Shown: positions 36,401-48,023 of the stretch, piece by piece
Numbering within the stretch: position 1 is the first letter of the stretch
Layout: each line of letters opens with the position of its first letter
Assembly (NCBI RefSeq): GCF_029227915.1
Contig: NC_079885.1
Location: 21,825,001 to 21,889,000 of the forward strand
Direction: 5' to 3'
DNA: 64,000 nucleotides
DNA from: Hydractinia symbiolongicarpus
Taxonomy: Eukaryota > Cnidaria > Hydrozoa > Anthoathecata > Hydractiniidae
Position numbers and translations under genes: made by a program
Notes under the pieces: model-generated
The model's input: only the letters and a program-made list of their open reading frames with translations
Databases searched by the model: none
What the model was told of the DNA's origin: nothing

Positions 36401-39400
36401 ATTTTGATAGGACATACTTGAGTGTCCATTGGGTAGTATTTAAGATCCATTGTGCATGTACAAACAGCTTCAAATCTAAATGTACACGAAAAAGAATATG
36501 AAATTAAGGCGAATACACAGTTAGATTAGCAGTATACATACGGTATTTCGAACATGGAGAAGTTGGTAGATATGTTTGAATAAACAATAATTCGAAATGG
36601 AGTTTCTGTTTCTGTGCATAATTTAGAAGAAAATTACAAGGTACAATTATGGAAAAAGTTAATAAAACAAAGACAGATTTTTATTCATTTTTCAAACACG
36701 GACAAAAGCGTAAAATGGTTACTACCATTTCACTACTTTTAAACACAGGTAGGCCAGGTGGAGAGCTTGCACGATTCGCTATTGGCATCCGTTAGTGCAC
36801 CCGCACAACACGTCGCGACCCACAAAGGTCGTGTAATTCAGGAAGATTGGTCATGCTGACGTCGGCATCAATTGGTATGCTTCACGAGCATGACCAAATG
36901 CCAAAAGTCTGCTGTGAGCATTGACAAGTGAACTTTGACAAGTTCAAAAGGCGAAACTCTAATATATGGAAATATCTCTTCATCCCTCTATCTCTCTGTC
37001 TCGTTTTTAAGATTACCATTAAACTTGTGTATCTTAAAAGTTGTTCAAGCGGTGTCAAAATTTCATAATCAAACCTTCTGCTCAAATATATATCTCCATT
37101 CGAGCTTATGATAGTCCGAACAGCGGTTGCCATCGTTTGTACATCGTGTGCGTTCACTAGAGATAGCCCAGGAGTCCATAGCAAGTCTTCAGGTGGTGTA
37201 TTACTGGTAAGAGGTTCTGATGTCACGTTCTGAACAAGGCGTGGATCGTTCCACCAGTGTCGAAAATAAAACTCCGCTTTAAATGTCTAAAAAAAGAAGG
37301 AACAAAATTGTTGAACAGCCATTACTTTTACTGACTTTGGAAGGTTACTCTTCCCCTTGTATCATATGTATATGGTACAAGGGCGAAGCGTATATATGCT
37401 TTTATATACTTGTATATACTTATATATACTTGTATATATGTATCATTTTATGTAAAAATAATTGCCACCCATATTTCCACTAACTGCACAGTTTTAATTC
37501 TCGATGATTTCTGCTGTTAAAGCAGAGCTGCAAATCTGCTAAACTGTCTTGTATAGCAAGCATTGGTTTCCTCTTTTATGCGTAAATCGTCTTCCGTCGT
37601 TTTGGTATGTAAACTTGGATTGCTTCGGCGATATGTTTTGCCTGATGGTTGTATATGTTTTTTGTATTGTTTTCTGACGATTTTTTGCTGAGTCAGATTT
37701 TACCAACCTCGTCCTCAGAGCTGTTTTCTCTTTCTGGCAATCTCTAACGGCGCGCTAAAAATAAAAATTTCTTTTGCCGTCTGAGATTGCCAGCAACAGA
37801 AAAATCCCTGGGGAAAGAAGTAGAAATTTTACAAATCCAAAGATAATTTTAAATATCTGATGTTTTAAAATATACTGGAATCGAGTAATCTCTTTCCCAG
37901 GGGATTTAGCTTGTTTAGCCGTCAAGTAAGCGCTAGCGGTTTTGGCGTATGCAACAAACCCTGCAACGAGGATGGTTATGGTAAAAAGTCTTAACTTCAA
38001 AAGTGTTCTACACAAAAGGATGACAACCAATAAACAAAACTTACGAATGTTTGTTCGTTAATTGCAGCCAGTGAAGTGATTGTAATTTGACTCGTTATAT
38101 TCACCGGGTGTTCTAAACAAAAAGAAAGAAATTCACGTAATAGAAAAGAATTAATTATTTTAATTAATTAATACATTTAATTAATGTTTTTCTTATCAAC
38201 GCTTACTTTTCCTCTCAGCGAATTTTGATATTTTGATATGATAAACGACCGAAAAATATTTTTCGCGGCATTCTCTCATATCAAAATAGCAAAAATTTCT
38301 GAGGACGAGGGTGATGATGCCAATTCAATAAATTTCAAATTAGCCTCACTGTTTTTAGCTTTTTTAGTAGAGGTTTTATAACAATCTTTGTTGCCCGTCC
38401 TCGTCTCTGTCCTAGAGCCGGAGCAACCATGTTCTTTCAAGGAAAAATACTAGTTTGTGTTTCTTCACAAAAAAAAACAAGCCAAGAATCATAGATGTCC
38501 ATCTTAAAAGCTAAATGCTCATGAAAACGAGTTTTCTGCTTCACATGAAAATATAATTTTCCAGCAATTGTTAATTTATGTTTCATTTTTTGTGAATAGC
38601 TGAATAAAGAAAGCACTCAACCTCGTCTCCAAGGCTCTTCTACACGAATATCATACGCGTAGTGGGGACCTTGGGACGAGGTTGAAAAGCACTAGAAATG
38701 TTTTGAGACTATTTTGTAATTGTCGCATCATGACTTGGATTCTGAGTTTCCTGTAGCAAATTAAACGTCAAAAATAGACACCAAGGTTACAAATTTGCGA
38801 TTTTAATGGTACATAAATAGTAGTATTGTTTTGTAGATATTTGATCATAAGAAATGTGTGTGAAACATGATTGGACAAAAAAGCCTTCGATCATTTAATT
38901 TTTTTATTTTCAATTGGTGGAACCTTTAGTCAAATCAGGATAATTCTAATATTATATTTCCGCCGAATTAGTTCCTTTTTTATTAGCTGACAGGTGGAAC
39001 TCTTGAGGGCTAGACTCTTACCAATCTTACCATAAGTGAACTTTTCCGACGACGGGGTAAATTTTGAATACGTTGTTATAATTTGCGTACTGTACAGCCT
39101 CGTCCCCTGGCTCGGCGAAAAAATGAGGTTGTGCACTGAATATTAAAGGATAGACCTACAAAGGTAGGTTTTTGTTTTTCTTACTTCACTTTGTACGGAA
39201 AGAACTTACGTATTACAACAGAGAGAGAAAAATAATTAAAAATAATCGGTGGCCGTAAATAAATCCACGGGTTCGCCCGTTTTTATTTTCGCATGCCGTG
39301 TGTCTCGCTACTGCGATTACCATTTTGCGTGACACACAAACAGACGTATACGGGTAGTATAATATAGATAACTTACGCCCTGCTAGCGGTCGGACTCTTT

Positions 39401-39500
39401 TATCATAACGCCCATACTTCAACAACTGGTCAATAAAATGAAAATCTTTGGCGGATATTTCATGCAAGACTAACACGAATACACAAGATATAGCGATCAT
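33405..39500 (-). CDS. Cys-loop ligand-gated ion channel subunit A (anion-type pore)
   Basis: Seven exons join in phase: 39500-39377, 38112-38045, 37286-37075, 36475-36393, 34913-34779, 34577-34246, 33707-33405 (1257 nt, 418 aa). It has a signal peptide, then a ligand-binding domain with FRHWWNDPRL and the Cys loop CTMDLKYYPMDTQVC (13 residues between Cys). Four membrane helices follow: M1 FVYRIYSPTILLLVFNLGSY, M2 PARVTLIVTTFLASTFILQ, M3 LFLLVNIVFIVFAIVEY, and M4 VIVTFLYVVFCCTYFIYYLY near the C-terminus. The M3-M4 loop is short and highly charged. PAR just before M2 is the signature of chloride-selective GABA/glycine-type receptors; loop C has no vicinal Cys. Ligand and partner are not predictable. 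The usual WxPD reads WTPG. The exon 3 donor (GTTTGA) is weak but fixed by phase and by the paralog. It is tandem with gene B at 41410-46386. Confidence 0.9.
34651..34764. repeat. CAACCTCG element, 'ACGGCTAAA' subfamily, in intron
   Basis: The interior (TATGTCAAAGCTGTTGGCG, GACGGCTAAAAAAG, TTTTTTCGCCGCAGG) matches 15642-15764. The ends are degraded (CTTACGGGG and CGCCCCTGGGATCAAAGTTTG). It lies in intron 5 of channel gene A. Confidence 0.65.
37704..37823. mobile_element. CAACCTCG inverted-repeat element with 9-bp duplication
   Basis: Left end CAACCTCGTCCTCAGAGC and interior CTCTTTCTGGCAATCTC; right GAGATTGCCAGCAACAG and TCCCTGGGGAAAGAAGTAG. The inverted repeats extend to about 40 bp. Flanks AGATTTTAC and AAATTTTAC match at 8 of 9. 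It lies in intron 2 of channel gene A. Confidence 0.82.
37891..37980. repeat. CAACCTCG element, 'ACGGCTAAA' subfamily, inverted
   Basis: In reverse complement: CATCCTCGTTGCAGGG, CGCTAGCGCTTACTTGACGG, CTAAACAAG, then CCCCTGGGAAAGAG. It is related to 15642-15764 and lies in intron 2 of channel gene A. Confidence 0.6.
38618..38684. mobile_element. CAACCTCG inverted-repeat element with 9-bp duplication
   Basis: Only 67 bp: CAACCTCGTCTCCAAGGC on the left and ACCTTGGGACGAGGTTG on the right, around a TATCATACGCGTAGT centre. Flanks GAAAGCACT and AAAAGCACT match at 8 of 9. It lies in intron 1 of channel gene A. Confidence 0.85.
39093..39130. repeat. CAACCTCG element, internally deleted
   Basis: CAGCCTCGTCCCCTGGCTCG is followed after a few bases by AATGAGGTTG, so both ends are within 38 bases. 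It lies in intron 1 of channel gene A. Confidence 0.5.
39248..39375 (+). repeat. Family A dispersed repeat
   Basis: GTGGCCGTAAATAAATCCAC, GGGTTCGCCCGTTTTTA, GTGTGTCTCGCTACTGCG, ATTTTGCGTGACAC, CAGACGTATACGGGTAG and TATAATATAGA occur in family order. It ends at the exon 1 donor of channel gene A, so the insertion came very close to the splice site. Confidence 0.75.
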
Positions 39501-40724
39501 AGTTTTTTGGTATCTGGCAGCTTTTGCAGATTTTATGTGTTTTCCTGCAGTTTGCAACAGAATAAAGCAAAGTTTTTGTGATCTGCTTACATCATCTATG
39601 CGTGTAAAAGAAGCAAACAATACCGTCTTCCACTCCACCTTTGACGTTTTGTTTCACCATCAATTATTAATAAAGGTGTTTTTTCTAAATCCATACGTAT
39701 GTTGTCTTTCTTAGAAAAAAACTATAATATCTCCCCGCAGGAGTTATAACTTTTAGCTGAGAGGAAACAGTGAAGAATAAAACGAAATATCTATACTAAA
39801 AAATATTTTTTCGTCTTTTTCCTAATTCTTTTTTATAGCCCGTGAAAGAAAAATGCAAGAATTGCATATGGAAAGATTTTTTTAATTTTATTTAAAATAA
39901 AAAGTGTATTGCCCATTTGACATCAAGGAACGCTGTCTTGTTATTCGTTAGAGTAAGCCATAGCGGCATTGACATCTGACAACATTATAAACTCAACAAA
40001 ATTGCTACAGTCAGCGACAATAATTTTTGACGCAACTTCATTTTTTATAAATTTTTCAAAAGTTGGTAAAAACCTTCAACTCGATATTATTCCTCGGCCT
40101 GAAATCTGCGAAAATAACACTTTCGTATATACGTATGTGTACTAAGTAGCGATTTGAATGCGCTAGTCTCACTTTTTAACATTCCAAAATTACGGAATAA
40201 TCCACGTCAGGTCCCACAATAAAATATCTGGAAAAAGCATAATGCTGACGTCAGCAACAATTAGCACAGCCTAAAAGTTGGGGTTTAACCAAAGAAGTCC
40301 GAATTTCGCTGTAAACATGAACTTGTGTATTTTGATAAATTCAATTTGTTTAAATCGGACTTCAAAATTTGTTGTTATGTGCCCATACTTTTTTTTTAAT
40401 CCTGATAGAACCGGACAGTATCTTATAGGGGAAATATTCTCCGTGGTAAAATATTCTCCGTGATGAAATATTCCCCGTAGTAAAAGCAAAATTTCCCCAC
40501 GAATGATTATAGAGATAATAAAACATTGTACACAAATTCAGCAACCTGATTCTAGGACCCATTGTCTCATCATACATCTAATGACAAGGTGATCCCTCAT
40601 TTTGACAGACGTGTCCATAATAACAGCGTCTATAAGACTCAAAAAGTCTTTGGAACAAACATAGTTGAGTAATGTTGAAATTTTTTGTTTCTGACTATCT
40701 TGGACATCCAAGATTATTAAAAAA

Positions 40725-40744
40725 AGAGTCCTGGGAACGAGGTT
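40725..40744. repeat. Isolated CAACCTCG-family right end
   Basis: AGAGTCCTGGGAACGAGGTT stands without a convincing left partner. Similar single ends are at 41382-41400, 42943-42960, 43331-43348, 44614-44633 and 45166-45183, all in or near the channel genes. Confidence 0.55.
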
Positions 40745-40829
40745 AAGAAAAGTTAAGTTTGTAACATTGAAGATAATATTTAGGAGCTTAAGTCCAGAGT
40801 GTAAATAGATGTTAAATAAATTATATACA

Positions 40830-40905
40830 GTACACATTCGCCCCTTAAACTCTTCGAGATAAACTCCGAGGTTTATCTCAAAAAGTTTAAGGGGCGAATG
40901 TGCAC
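40830..40905. repeat. 35-bp inverted repeat (hairpin)
   Basis: GTACACATTCGCCCCTTAAA and the following 15 bases pair with 40871-40905 with three mismatches, around a 6-base TCCGAG loop. It lies between the two channel genes and is not part of a recognised family. Confidence 0.88.
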
Positions 40906-41409
40906 GATGTCTTTCGTATATTCTATATACTATGTAAGTAATCATATCTAACCCTTTGTGAAGAAAGTAGAACGAACTCAGACAAACCTAGTTCTTGCAG
41001 TCATGGTTGCGGAAGAAAAGAGCTTAGTCCTGGCTACAGAGAAGGGTAAGCTTTACATAAGTGGAGGTGCATTTTGAAAAAAACTACAAATATACAACAA
41101 CATGAAAATCCATATATAATATTCTCGTTCCCAGGGCTTCTGCTAAAGTAGCCACGCCATCGGAAGACGAAAATGGACTGAAAACAAAATGTCTTTTTAT
41201 GTGGCGCCACTTCGACATCATACATGCTGTACAATATTTAATTAGCCTCGTTATCAAACTTTCTAATTCACGTGTACTTGGACTGCTGAACATTTAAATT
41301 AAATGGATAATCGTAGTGAGAAATAAATAAAAAATCCCTTTAAAAATGCGATCGTGCAATTTAATATTTGAGACTCCGTGGGGTCTTGGGAACGAGGTTG
41401 TAATAACGT

Positions 41410-44400
41410 TCAAACAACAATTAAATAATAAGTGAAATATGAACAACAAAATATAACGTAAAAAAACGGCAATACCGTTCGAAACACGATGTCAATTTTA
41501 AAAGAGAGTGTCGATTTAGGCATTACTTGAATCGTTTTTGGCGCCACGGTTTTCTGACGATATCCATTGGTTACCGCATGTTGAGAGGGATATCCACTAA
41601 CAATTGCGTTCACATTTTGTACCACGTGTTTGTTCGTTTTGCTTTTTTTCTGTTCCACATAACCAGCATTAGTTTCAATCTCACTTTTTTTACGCAATTT
41701 CTAAAAAAAAAAGAAAGAAATCTTTTATGATGAAACTATTAATTTTATATTCCTGTCACCTATTTTGTATCGGTTTAATAATAAATATGTAAATATATAA
41801 ATGAATAAGTAAATACGATATGCCATTTTAGCTACCTAGGTTAAGAGTTGCTTGTTGAATGTTTATTTACAATGAAGGTTAGAATTTTTTATTTTCTCTT
41901 CATACAACTTGACTGCCAGACCGCGTGAACATGAATTTGGCTAAAAACTATTAAAATAGAATAAAAGGGTGAAAGAACAACCCTTTCTCCTGGATAATCC
42001 CCCCTGGATAATTTCCACCTTAGACAATCGCCTTTTGCTAATTGCCCCAAAGAAATCGTCCTAGAGCTGATTAAGGGAGAAACCCAAGCGTTTATAGCCA
42101 GGAAACTCTCCTCCTGTTATGCTTCCTTACTTTTTCAGACAAAGTTTGCACTAAGAAGCATAGTGGAAGAGTGCTGGCGTTTAAAAGAATGCAGTTTAAT
42201 ATTTGGTAATTTCGTTCTTTTTCAGCGGCGCAAAATCAACTTCATTGTACGTAAAAACCTTTAAAAAATCATAGGCTTACAATTTCGAAAACTGAGGCCA
42301 AGGCTAAGGGCGTTAATTCACTTTAGTTACACGTAAGGCTAAGGGCGTGACTTCACTTATAGTTATACGTAAGGCTAAGGGCGTGACTTCACTTATAGTT
42401 ATACGTAAGGCTAAGGGCGTGACTTCACTTATAGTTATACGTAAGGCTAAGGGCGTGACTTCACTTATAGTTATACGTAAGGATTTTATCAACGTTGCTT
42501 ACAAAATGAATGTCTGTGGACTAGGAAGGCGTAGAAAAGGGCAACAAAATACCGCCCAAAAATATTCTTACCTTATGTCGTTCCTTGATAAACAAAACCA
42601 CCATATACTCAACAATAGCCACCACAACCAGGACCACACTTACTAACATAAATAACTGCAAAGGTGTGGTATAAGATACTTTCACCGTCTCGCCACTGAC
42701 ACTTTGCAGAATGAAAGTACTAGCTAAGAAGGTGGTTACAATTAATGTCACTCGTGCTGGTACAGCTGTTGCAGGAATCCAATACGAGCCGAAGTTGAAG
42801 ATCATAAGCAGGATGGTGGGAACGTAAACACGATAGACGAAATACAAAAACGTTCTCTTTACTTTGAAGGTAACAATCAAGTTGTCGTAAATTTCCTTGC
42901 GATCTATATATAGATATGCAAAAAGTTAATGCAAGTTCCCATCAACCTCGTCTCCAGGGCGTTTAGGTCTTTGAGGCGAATTTTCATTAAAGCGAAACGC
43001 AAAAAAGTTCAGAGAAAAGCAACTTAGACGCAGTCGAATTATTGCGTAATGTTACTATTCTGCCAGCGTTTGCCACTCATGAAAAACCTGGAAAGATGAC
43101 ATTATTTTTTAAAACTAACCATTCAAATTTAACCTGACGTCTTTTGAGAACACTGAGCAAAAGAAAATATCATTTTAACTAGAAAAATAATTTCATGTTG
43201 TCGTTTTTCATTAAATGAAAACTATTTTCGCTGCCTGATGCTGGAGAGCTTCTTTCGATGGAAAATTGCATTTGCATTTCTATAGAAACTTGTTTTAGTT
43301 CTGCTTCTTGAGACGTAAGAAACAAATAGAGTCCTAAGAACGAGGTTGCGTATATACTTTTTTTGGTGCACAAAACACTAATAACCATGTGACAGATTGG
43401 TAGAATACGACATTATTAATAGCCCATCGGATGAATGGTTAGATCTATCAAACAAAAAGACTTAAATTACACAGTGCTACTATACTTACTATCAATGTCA
43501 AATTCCATTGTCTTAATCGTGCCTTCAACAGATTCGATAGAAAAAGCAGGTGTATGAATATGATCTGTTATTACTGGAGTTTTGTGCCAACTCAATATCA
43601 TATCACTTCTTGAATACGCAACTAAAAAAAAAGACAGTAAATGAAGTGAAAAAAAACTATTTAAGTTTTTTGGTTTAGTAAAAAGATATTGATCGAAGTT
43701 AAATCAAGGTCAGCAAGGTATTCGAAATATCAAGAATCACTTATACGAAAATCCTAAGAATAATGTAAACACATCCTTAAAATGCAAAATCCCCCGCGAA
43801 GTATAAAATTCTTCCAAAATAATATTTATAATCACAAGTCCCAATAAAAGTTAGAAGACACCACAAAATTTCAACACATTCACAACAGAAGTAATGCCTA
43901 ACCAAAGGGGTCGCAGACAGTTTGTGGTCCCTCCCCCTCAGGCAGAAGAGGAAAGCATGTAGACATTGACCATGATGACAGCATTTTCCAAGTGTGACCA
44001 TTGCATAGTTGATATTGTACATGGAGGACACTGATATTATGGATACACATATATATTCTTTGTGATTCTGCACATGTGTTAGCTATGTGCAGGATTAATT
44101 TGAAACATTAATCGAGGGCTGACCTAAACAATATACTTAATTTTTTTCTGTGGGTTTTATTTGTTGTCCAGGTTTATTGAATGGTAGGCTTGTGGTAGAG
44201 CGTTCGCTTCCAGTGCAGGAAGTCTTAGGTTCAAACCATAGATTGCAGAGACTATAAAAGTGTGAGTCTATCCTTTCTGCTTAGCGTTCAGCAAGAGAAT
44301 AGGATTGATATCTTAGGCGGTTTTCTAATTGAGCAATTGCTGTGGTTACACGGCTTTCGTAGCTCAAATAGGAGCTCTAAATGTGCTAGGACCCCCTTCG

Positions 44401-46386
44401 TAGGACCCTCGTTGATAGCAGTACCAATAGGAACTGAAGAGGCTATCCTGGGTAAATAGTTTAAATAATAATACTTACAACTTTCAAACGTTATTTGACA
44501 TTTCTGAGTGTCCATCGGGTAATAAGTAAGATCCATCAAACAGTTGCACTTCGCTTTTAGTCTAAATGAAAACATTAGCTTTACAATTCCCGACAATCTC
44601 AAACGTCACAAAAAGGACCTGGGGACGAGATTTGGCGCCATAAATTTGCGCCTTTATTTTAACAGCATTTATTAAAAGGAATTAATTTTTTCGCACAATT
44701 CGTGAGTTTTTGTTATTTTTGTGAAAATAAATTACTCGCGAATTTCACAAAAATTAATTTTGCTGAAATTGGTATTTTTTGGAATTCTCTTAACAACAAA
44801 TACCCGAAATTGATTACCTTTGACTAATATACACAGTCCCATCACCTTTCAAGACTGTGCGAACTGCTGAATGATAAAATTCCACTTTTCTCGCATTAAT
44901 AATTGTTAGGTCTGGTATCCATATGATGGACTCTGGTTGGATTTTACTGTTAAGTTGCGTCTTCGAAGCATTGAAGATTATCCTTGGATCTGTCCACCAT
45001 TGACGCAAATAAAACTCAGTCTCAAACGTCTCAATAAATAAATAAATAAAAAAATAAATTTAAGTATGATGAATAAATGAATGAATGAATAAATAATTGA
45101 ATGAATGAATAAATAAATGAAAACCGTTCATGCCTTAGAATACCGAGCATTCCATGATATACAGCCAACCTCGACCCCAAGGCTGATACCATACGCGTTT
45201 TATCCTCGTATAAATCGGTCGTGTTATAAGTGCCGACCGATACATTATTAACGCTTTTCGTAGATAGCTTAGGAATTAACGTCGGTGCTTTTTGAAAATT
45301 ATTTTCTGTCGTTTGTTTACATTTTAATCTATCGTTTTTCGATGACGACTGGAAATACCGTTCTGCCCGTTATCAAGAGTTTTAAGCAAATCAAAAAACT
45401 TGAAATCCCGTTTCTAATTTACGAAGGCATATTTTTTAGGAATAGTTAGTTTATTTTTTATGATGAGAAAACATTACAACCTGCAAGTCAGGACCCGTAA
45501 CCTCTTTTTAAATGTGTTTGAGATTTTCACCCTTATTTATTAAAAACAACGGTACGGGGTCTGGATACGAGGTTGGCAACATCAAGTTCTATGCGCATAA
45601 TTTTTCTTACTAGATAAACTTTCATACTGAAACTTAGTGGTAAGATTAACCATCAAGGAAAAAATAAAATCTCATTAGCAGAGTTAAGACAGAAGAAAAG
45701 TTCAAAAACACGTAAAAAAACTTACAAAGGTTGTCGTTTCAATCGGTCCCAGGGATATAATATATAGTTGATGCTTCACAGAGAGAGATGGTCCTGTAAA
45801 TAGACATTTTACGTTTTACAGTTAAGGTTAGTTTAAAAAAAACCTTATGGCAGTCTGATAATCAGTTGACATTCCGGTAAGACATATAAGTAGTGAAGTA
45901 AGAGAAGCTTATTTAGCAGTACTTCGACATTTTGCCGCTGGATAGTGGGCTTTTTGCTGGATAGTGGGCTTTGACTTGGGCACAGAAGCAATATTTCTCT
46001 CTACGTCTATTTTGATCAGTTTCGAACAAGCGCTTTATAGCTCTTTTCAAATTTTAGTTTACTTTTTGTCATATTCATATAAGGGAAGACGGCGAGAATT
46101 ATACTATTCACCGTCTCCCCTTATATAAGGGTAAAATTAATAAGCCAATAAATAAATCATTATATGTAACCGCTTTTTAACAACAGAAACACGTCGCCTT
46201 AGCAACAAAAAACGTCGCTTTAGCAACAATACATAATGTCTTACCACCGCTATATGGCCGCAGTCGTTTATCGTATTTTCCTGTTTTTATTTGCTTATCA
46301 ATGAAGTCCAACACGCTACTAGATACCAGTGTAACTGATATCCAGGAGACGAATACTTGCAACCAAGACATCGAGACAGCACACAT
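41410..46386 (-). CDS. Cys-loop ligand-gated ion channel subunit B (anion-type pore)
   Basis: Seven exons join in phase: 46386-46245, 45793-45726, 45029-44818, 44561-44479, 43621-43490, 42903-42572, 41700-41410 (1260 nt, 419 aa). Exons 2, 3, 4 and 6 (68, 212, 83 and 332 nt) have exactly the lengths of gene A, and all phases agree, so this is a tandem duplicate. Features: signal peptide, LRQWWTDPR, WIPDLTIINA (standard WxPD motif), Cys loop CLMDLTYYPMDTQKC, M1 FVYRVYVPTILLMIFNFGSY, PARVTLIVTTFLASTFILQ as M2, M3 LFMLVSVVLVVVAIVEYMVV and M4 near VLPFFYVIFCCSYFTYYLIV. The M2 segment is identical to gene A. The M3-M4 loop has diverged completely in sequence. The pore is predicted anion-selective by its PAR motif. 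The subunits may co-assemble; that is an inference from tandem paralogy. An in-frame upstream Met is absent, so the start is as given. Confidence 0.9.
42302..42481 (+). repeat. 36-bp tandem repeat, five copies
   Basis: The unit AAGGCTAAGGGCGTGACTTC plus ACTTATAGTTATACGT repeats with the last three or four copies identical. It is in intron 6 of channel gene B, starting about 90 bases past the exon 6 donor. Because 36 is divisible by three it leaves an open frame, which is not a gene. Identical units and the absence of unique spacers exclude CRISPR. Confidence 0.93.
44181..44470 (+). mobile_element. tRNA-derived SINE, copy 2
   Basis: Same family as 9281-9575: GGTAGGCTTGTGGTAGAGCG, GGTTCAAACC, TTTCTGCTTAGCGTTCAGCA, ATAGGATTGATATCTTAGG, ACACGGCTTTCGTAGCTC, GGAACTGAAGAGG and CTGGGTAAATA. 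It lies in intron 4 of channel gene B and ends about 10 bases from the exon 4 donor at 44478. Confidence 0.82.
45033..45120. repeat. AAATA/AATG simple-repeat tract
   Basis: Mixed ATAAATAA and GAATGAAT units in intron 2 of channel gene B. On the minus strand the T-rich tract supplies the polypyrimidine-like run before the exon 3 acceptor. Confidence 0.85.
45478..45576. repeat. CAACCTCG inverted-repeat element
   Basis: CAACCTGCAAGTCAGGACCC on the left and GGGGTCTGGATACGAGGTTG on the right. Flanks AAAACATTA and GCAACATCA match at 6 of 9, weaker than other copies. It lies in intron 2 of channel gene B. Confidence 0.6.
46081..46122. repeat. Imperfect hairpin
   Basis: AAGGGAAGACGGCGAGAAT and ATTCACCGTCTCCCCTT pair over about 16 bases with mismatches, around a TATACT loop. 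It lies in intron 1 of channel gene B. Confidence 0.65.
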
Positions 46387-47519
46387 CTAGAAAGAGACAA
46401 AAAATGCGGGCGAATCAGCGGACTAAATTTGAGCGTGTGTCTTCGTTTGGTAGAACTAAAATTATTCTTCACCTTAAGAATTAAGCGTTTATATCTGTAT
46501 TTTACAGCTTCGTTAAATATTTATTTGCACCAAGGGTAGCACGAAAACAGAAAACAAAACAGATTAAATTTGTTTTTTATTTCTTATAATTCTGTGCGTG
46601 CAAAGAAAACTGAATAATTTCGATATGTTTTCCCCTTTGAAACTAAAAAATCGGGCTTTTTTGCCTCCTTTGAAAAACGCAAAGAAGAGGATTTTGAAAT
46701 GAGGTTCTTGAAAATAGGTGCAGTGTTATGAGTTTAATCTGAACACAAAACTGAATACGGTAGCTATCAAAGCTTTCATGATACTTCCAACACTCATGCT
46801 ACAAAGGCCTTCTTCTCGATCGAAGGCCAAGGAACATTCTGAGTGCCTGAGCTGGCGTTTGATACTATGGAATCCACCCTTCGAAGTGAACTCGTCAGAG
46901 TTTATGCGTCCTTAAGGTCTTAGGTATTTGGTGCTTTTCAGGTCGAAATATTGCTGCCGTAACCTTTTGTCGATCCACAAGTAGAATGTCCATAAAATAT
47001 TCTTTAAACACGTTTTTTGCTGTTTAAGTTCGGAATCCACGGGAAACAAGCATTCTCAAGATCGAAGCACAAATGCTTTACAATTTCTTCTGTGGGTGCA
47101 GACATTAATATTACCTAGGGCTTAACTGAAACCGATTTTCAAATCGAAGATTTGTCTTTCAGTTATCTTGTCTAGTTTCGCCCTGTTTTAGCCTTTTTTT
47201 CCGTCCAAGAAATACCGCATCAGTTGTCTGGGCGACGAGTCAGCCTTACGAAAACGCGTTTCCCTCGATCACTACACGTGACTGTTTAGAAATATGCGCG
47301 GCCAAAAAGGCGGTTCAAATAGCGCATGTTATTCAGTTACTTGGTTAGCGTTGAGCAGCGAAATGTCATATTTTGTTCCTATTTTACCTAGCAACGGCTA
47401 ACGGGTAACTATGGCAAGCAATCAACTAAATTTTAGACTTAATTTTGTCGTACTGTCGCCTACTATGATATCCTCATCAATTAACTTTAGAAAAGACAAT
47501 CCTCTGCGATATAGGTTAT
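46387..47519. other. Intergenic upstream of channel gene B
   Basis: No exon or known repeat recognised. It would hold the promoter of channel gene B. No motif can be assigned. Confidence 0.45.
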
Positions 47520-47980
47520 TTGGTGGTGAGCCACCTTAAGTCATTAAGTAAAGAAGCCAAAGACCAATACCGCGCCTTAAACGAAATTACAAAAATCCAT
47601 GTAAAATCAATTACAAGACAAGAAAACATACTGAGTCAGGCAGATGAAAAAGGAAATTCGAAGCAACAACTAGAAAGTAAAATTCATTTTAAACGAAATA
47701 AGCAGAAATCAGACTTTATTAAATCGGTTCATGACACCTTACCGCAACACCTGAAACAAGTGGTTATTCAAGCCTGCGATAAAGGAGCAAGTTCGTGGCT
47801 AAACACACTGCCCATAAAAGAACAGAATTTGGATTTAAATAAGGAGGTATTTGGAGATACGATACGTCTACGTTACAATGAAAAGCTGAAGAACCTACCC
47901 TCGAAGTGTGCTTGCGGCGAAAAGTTCGATGAGTACCATGCAATGTTTTGCAAAAAACACTCAATGTTTTTATTGAATCT
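47520..47980 (+). pseudogene. LINE-like retroelement ORF, C-terminal fragment
   Basis: An open frame of about 150 codons contains KGASSWLNTLPIKEQNLDLN, FGDTIRLRYNEKLKNLPSKC and CGEKFDEYHAMFCKK. The WLNTLP...ALRYxWxLxxLPxxCxCGxxFxxxHAMxCxxGG pattern is common downstream of reverse transcriptase in LINE-like elements of corals and other animals, ending in a Cys/His motif. No reverse transcriptase is present upstream, so this is a 5'-truncated insertion. The C-terminal GG and onward sequence are lost. It is probably inactive. Confidence 0.72.
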
Positions 47981-48023
47981 GACATTCTATTTATTACTTG
48001 TATATATAGAACATTTAGAATAA

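Noticed and set aside
40538-40945. Minus-strand open frame of 135 codons as a gene
   Set aside because: It spans the 35-bp hairpin and a CAACCTCG-family end and has no family similarity.
42302-42481. CRISPR-like array
   Set aside because: Units abut without unique spacers, the host is an animal nuclear genome, and the array lies inside an intron.
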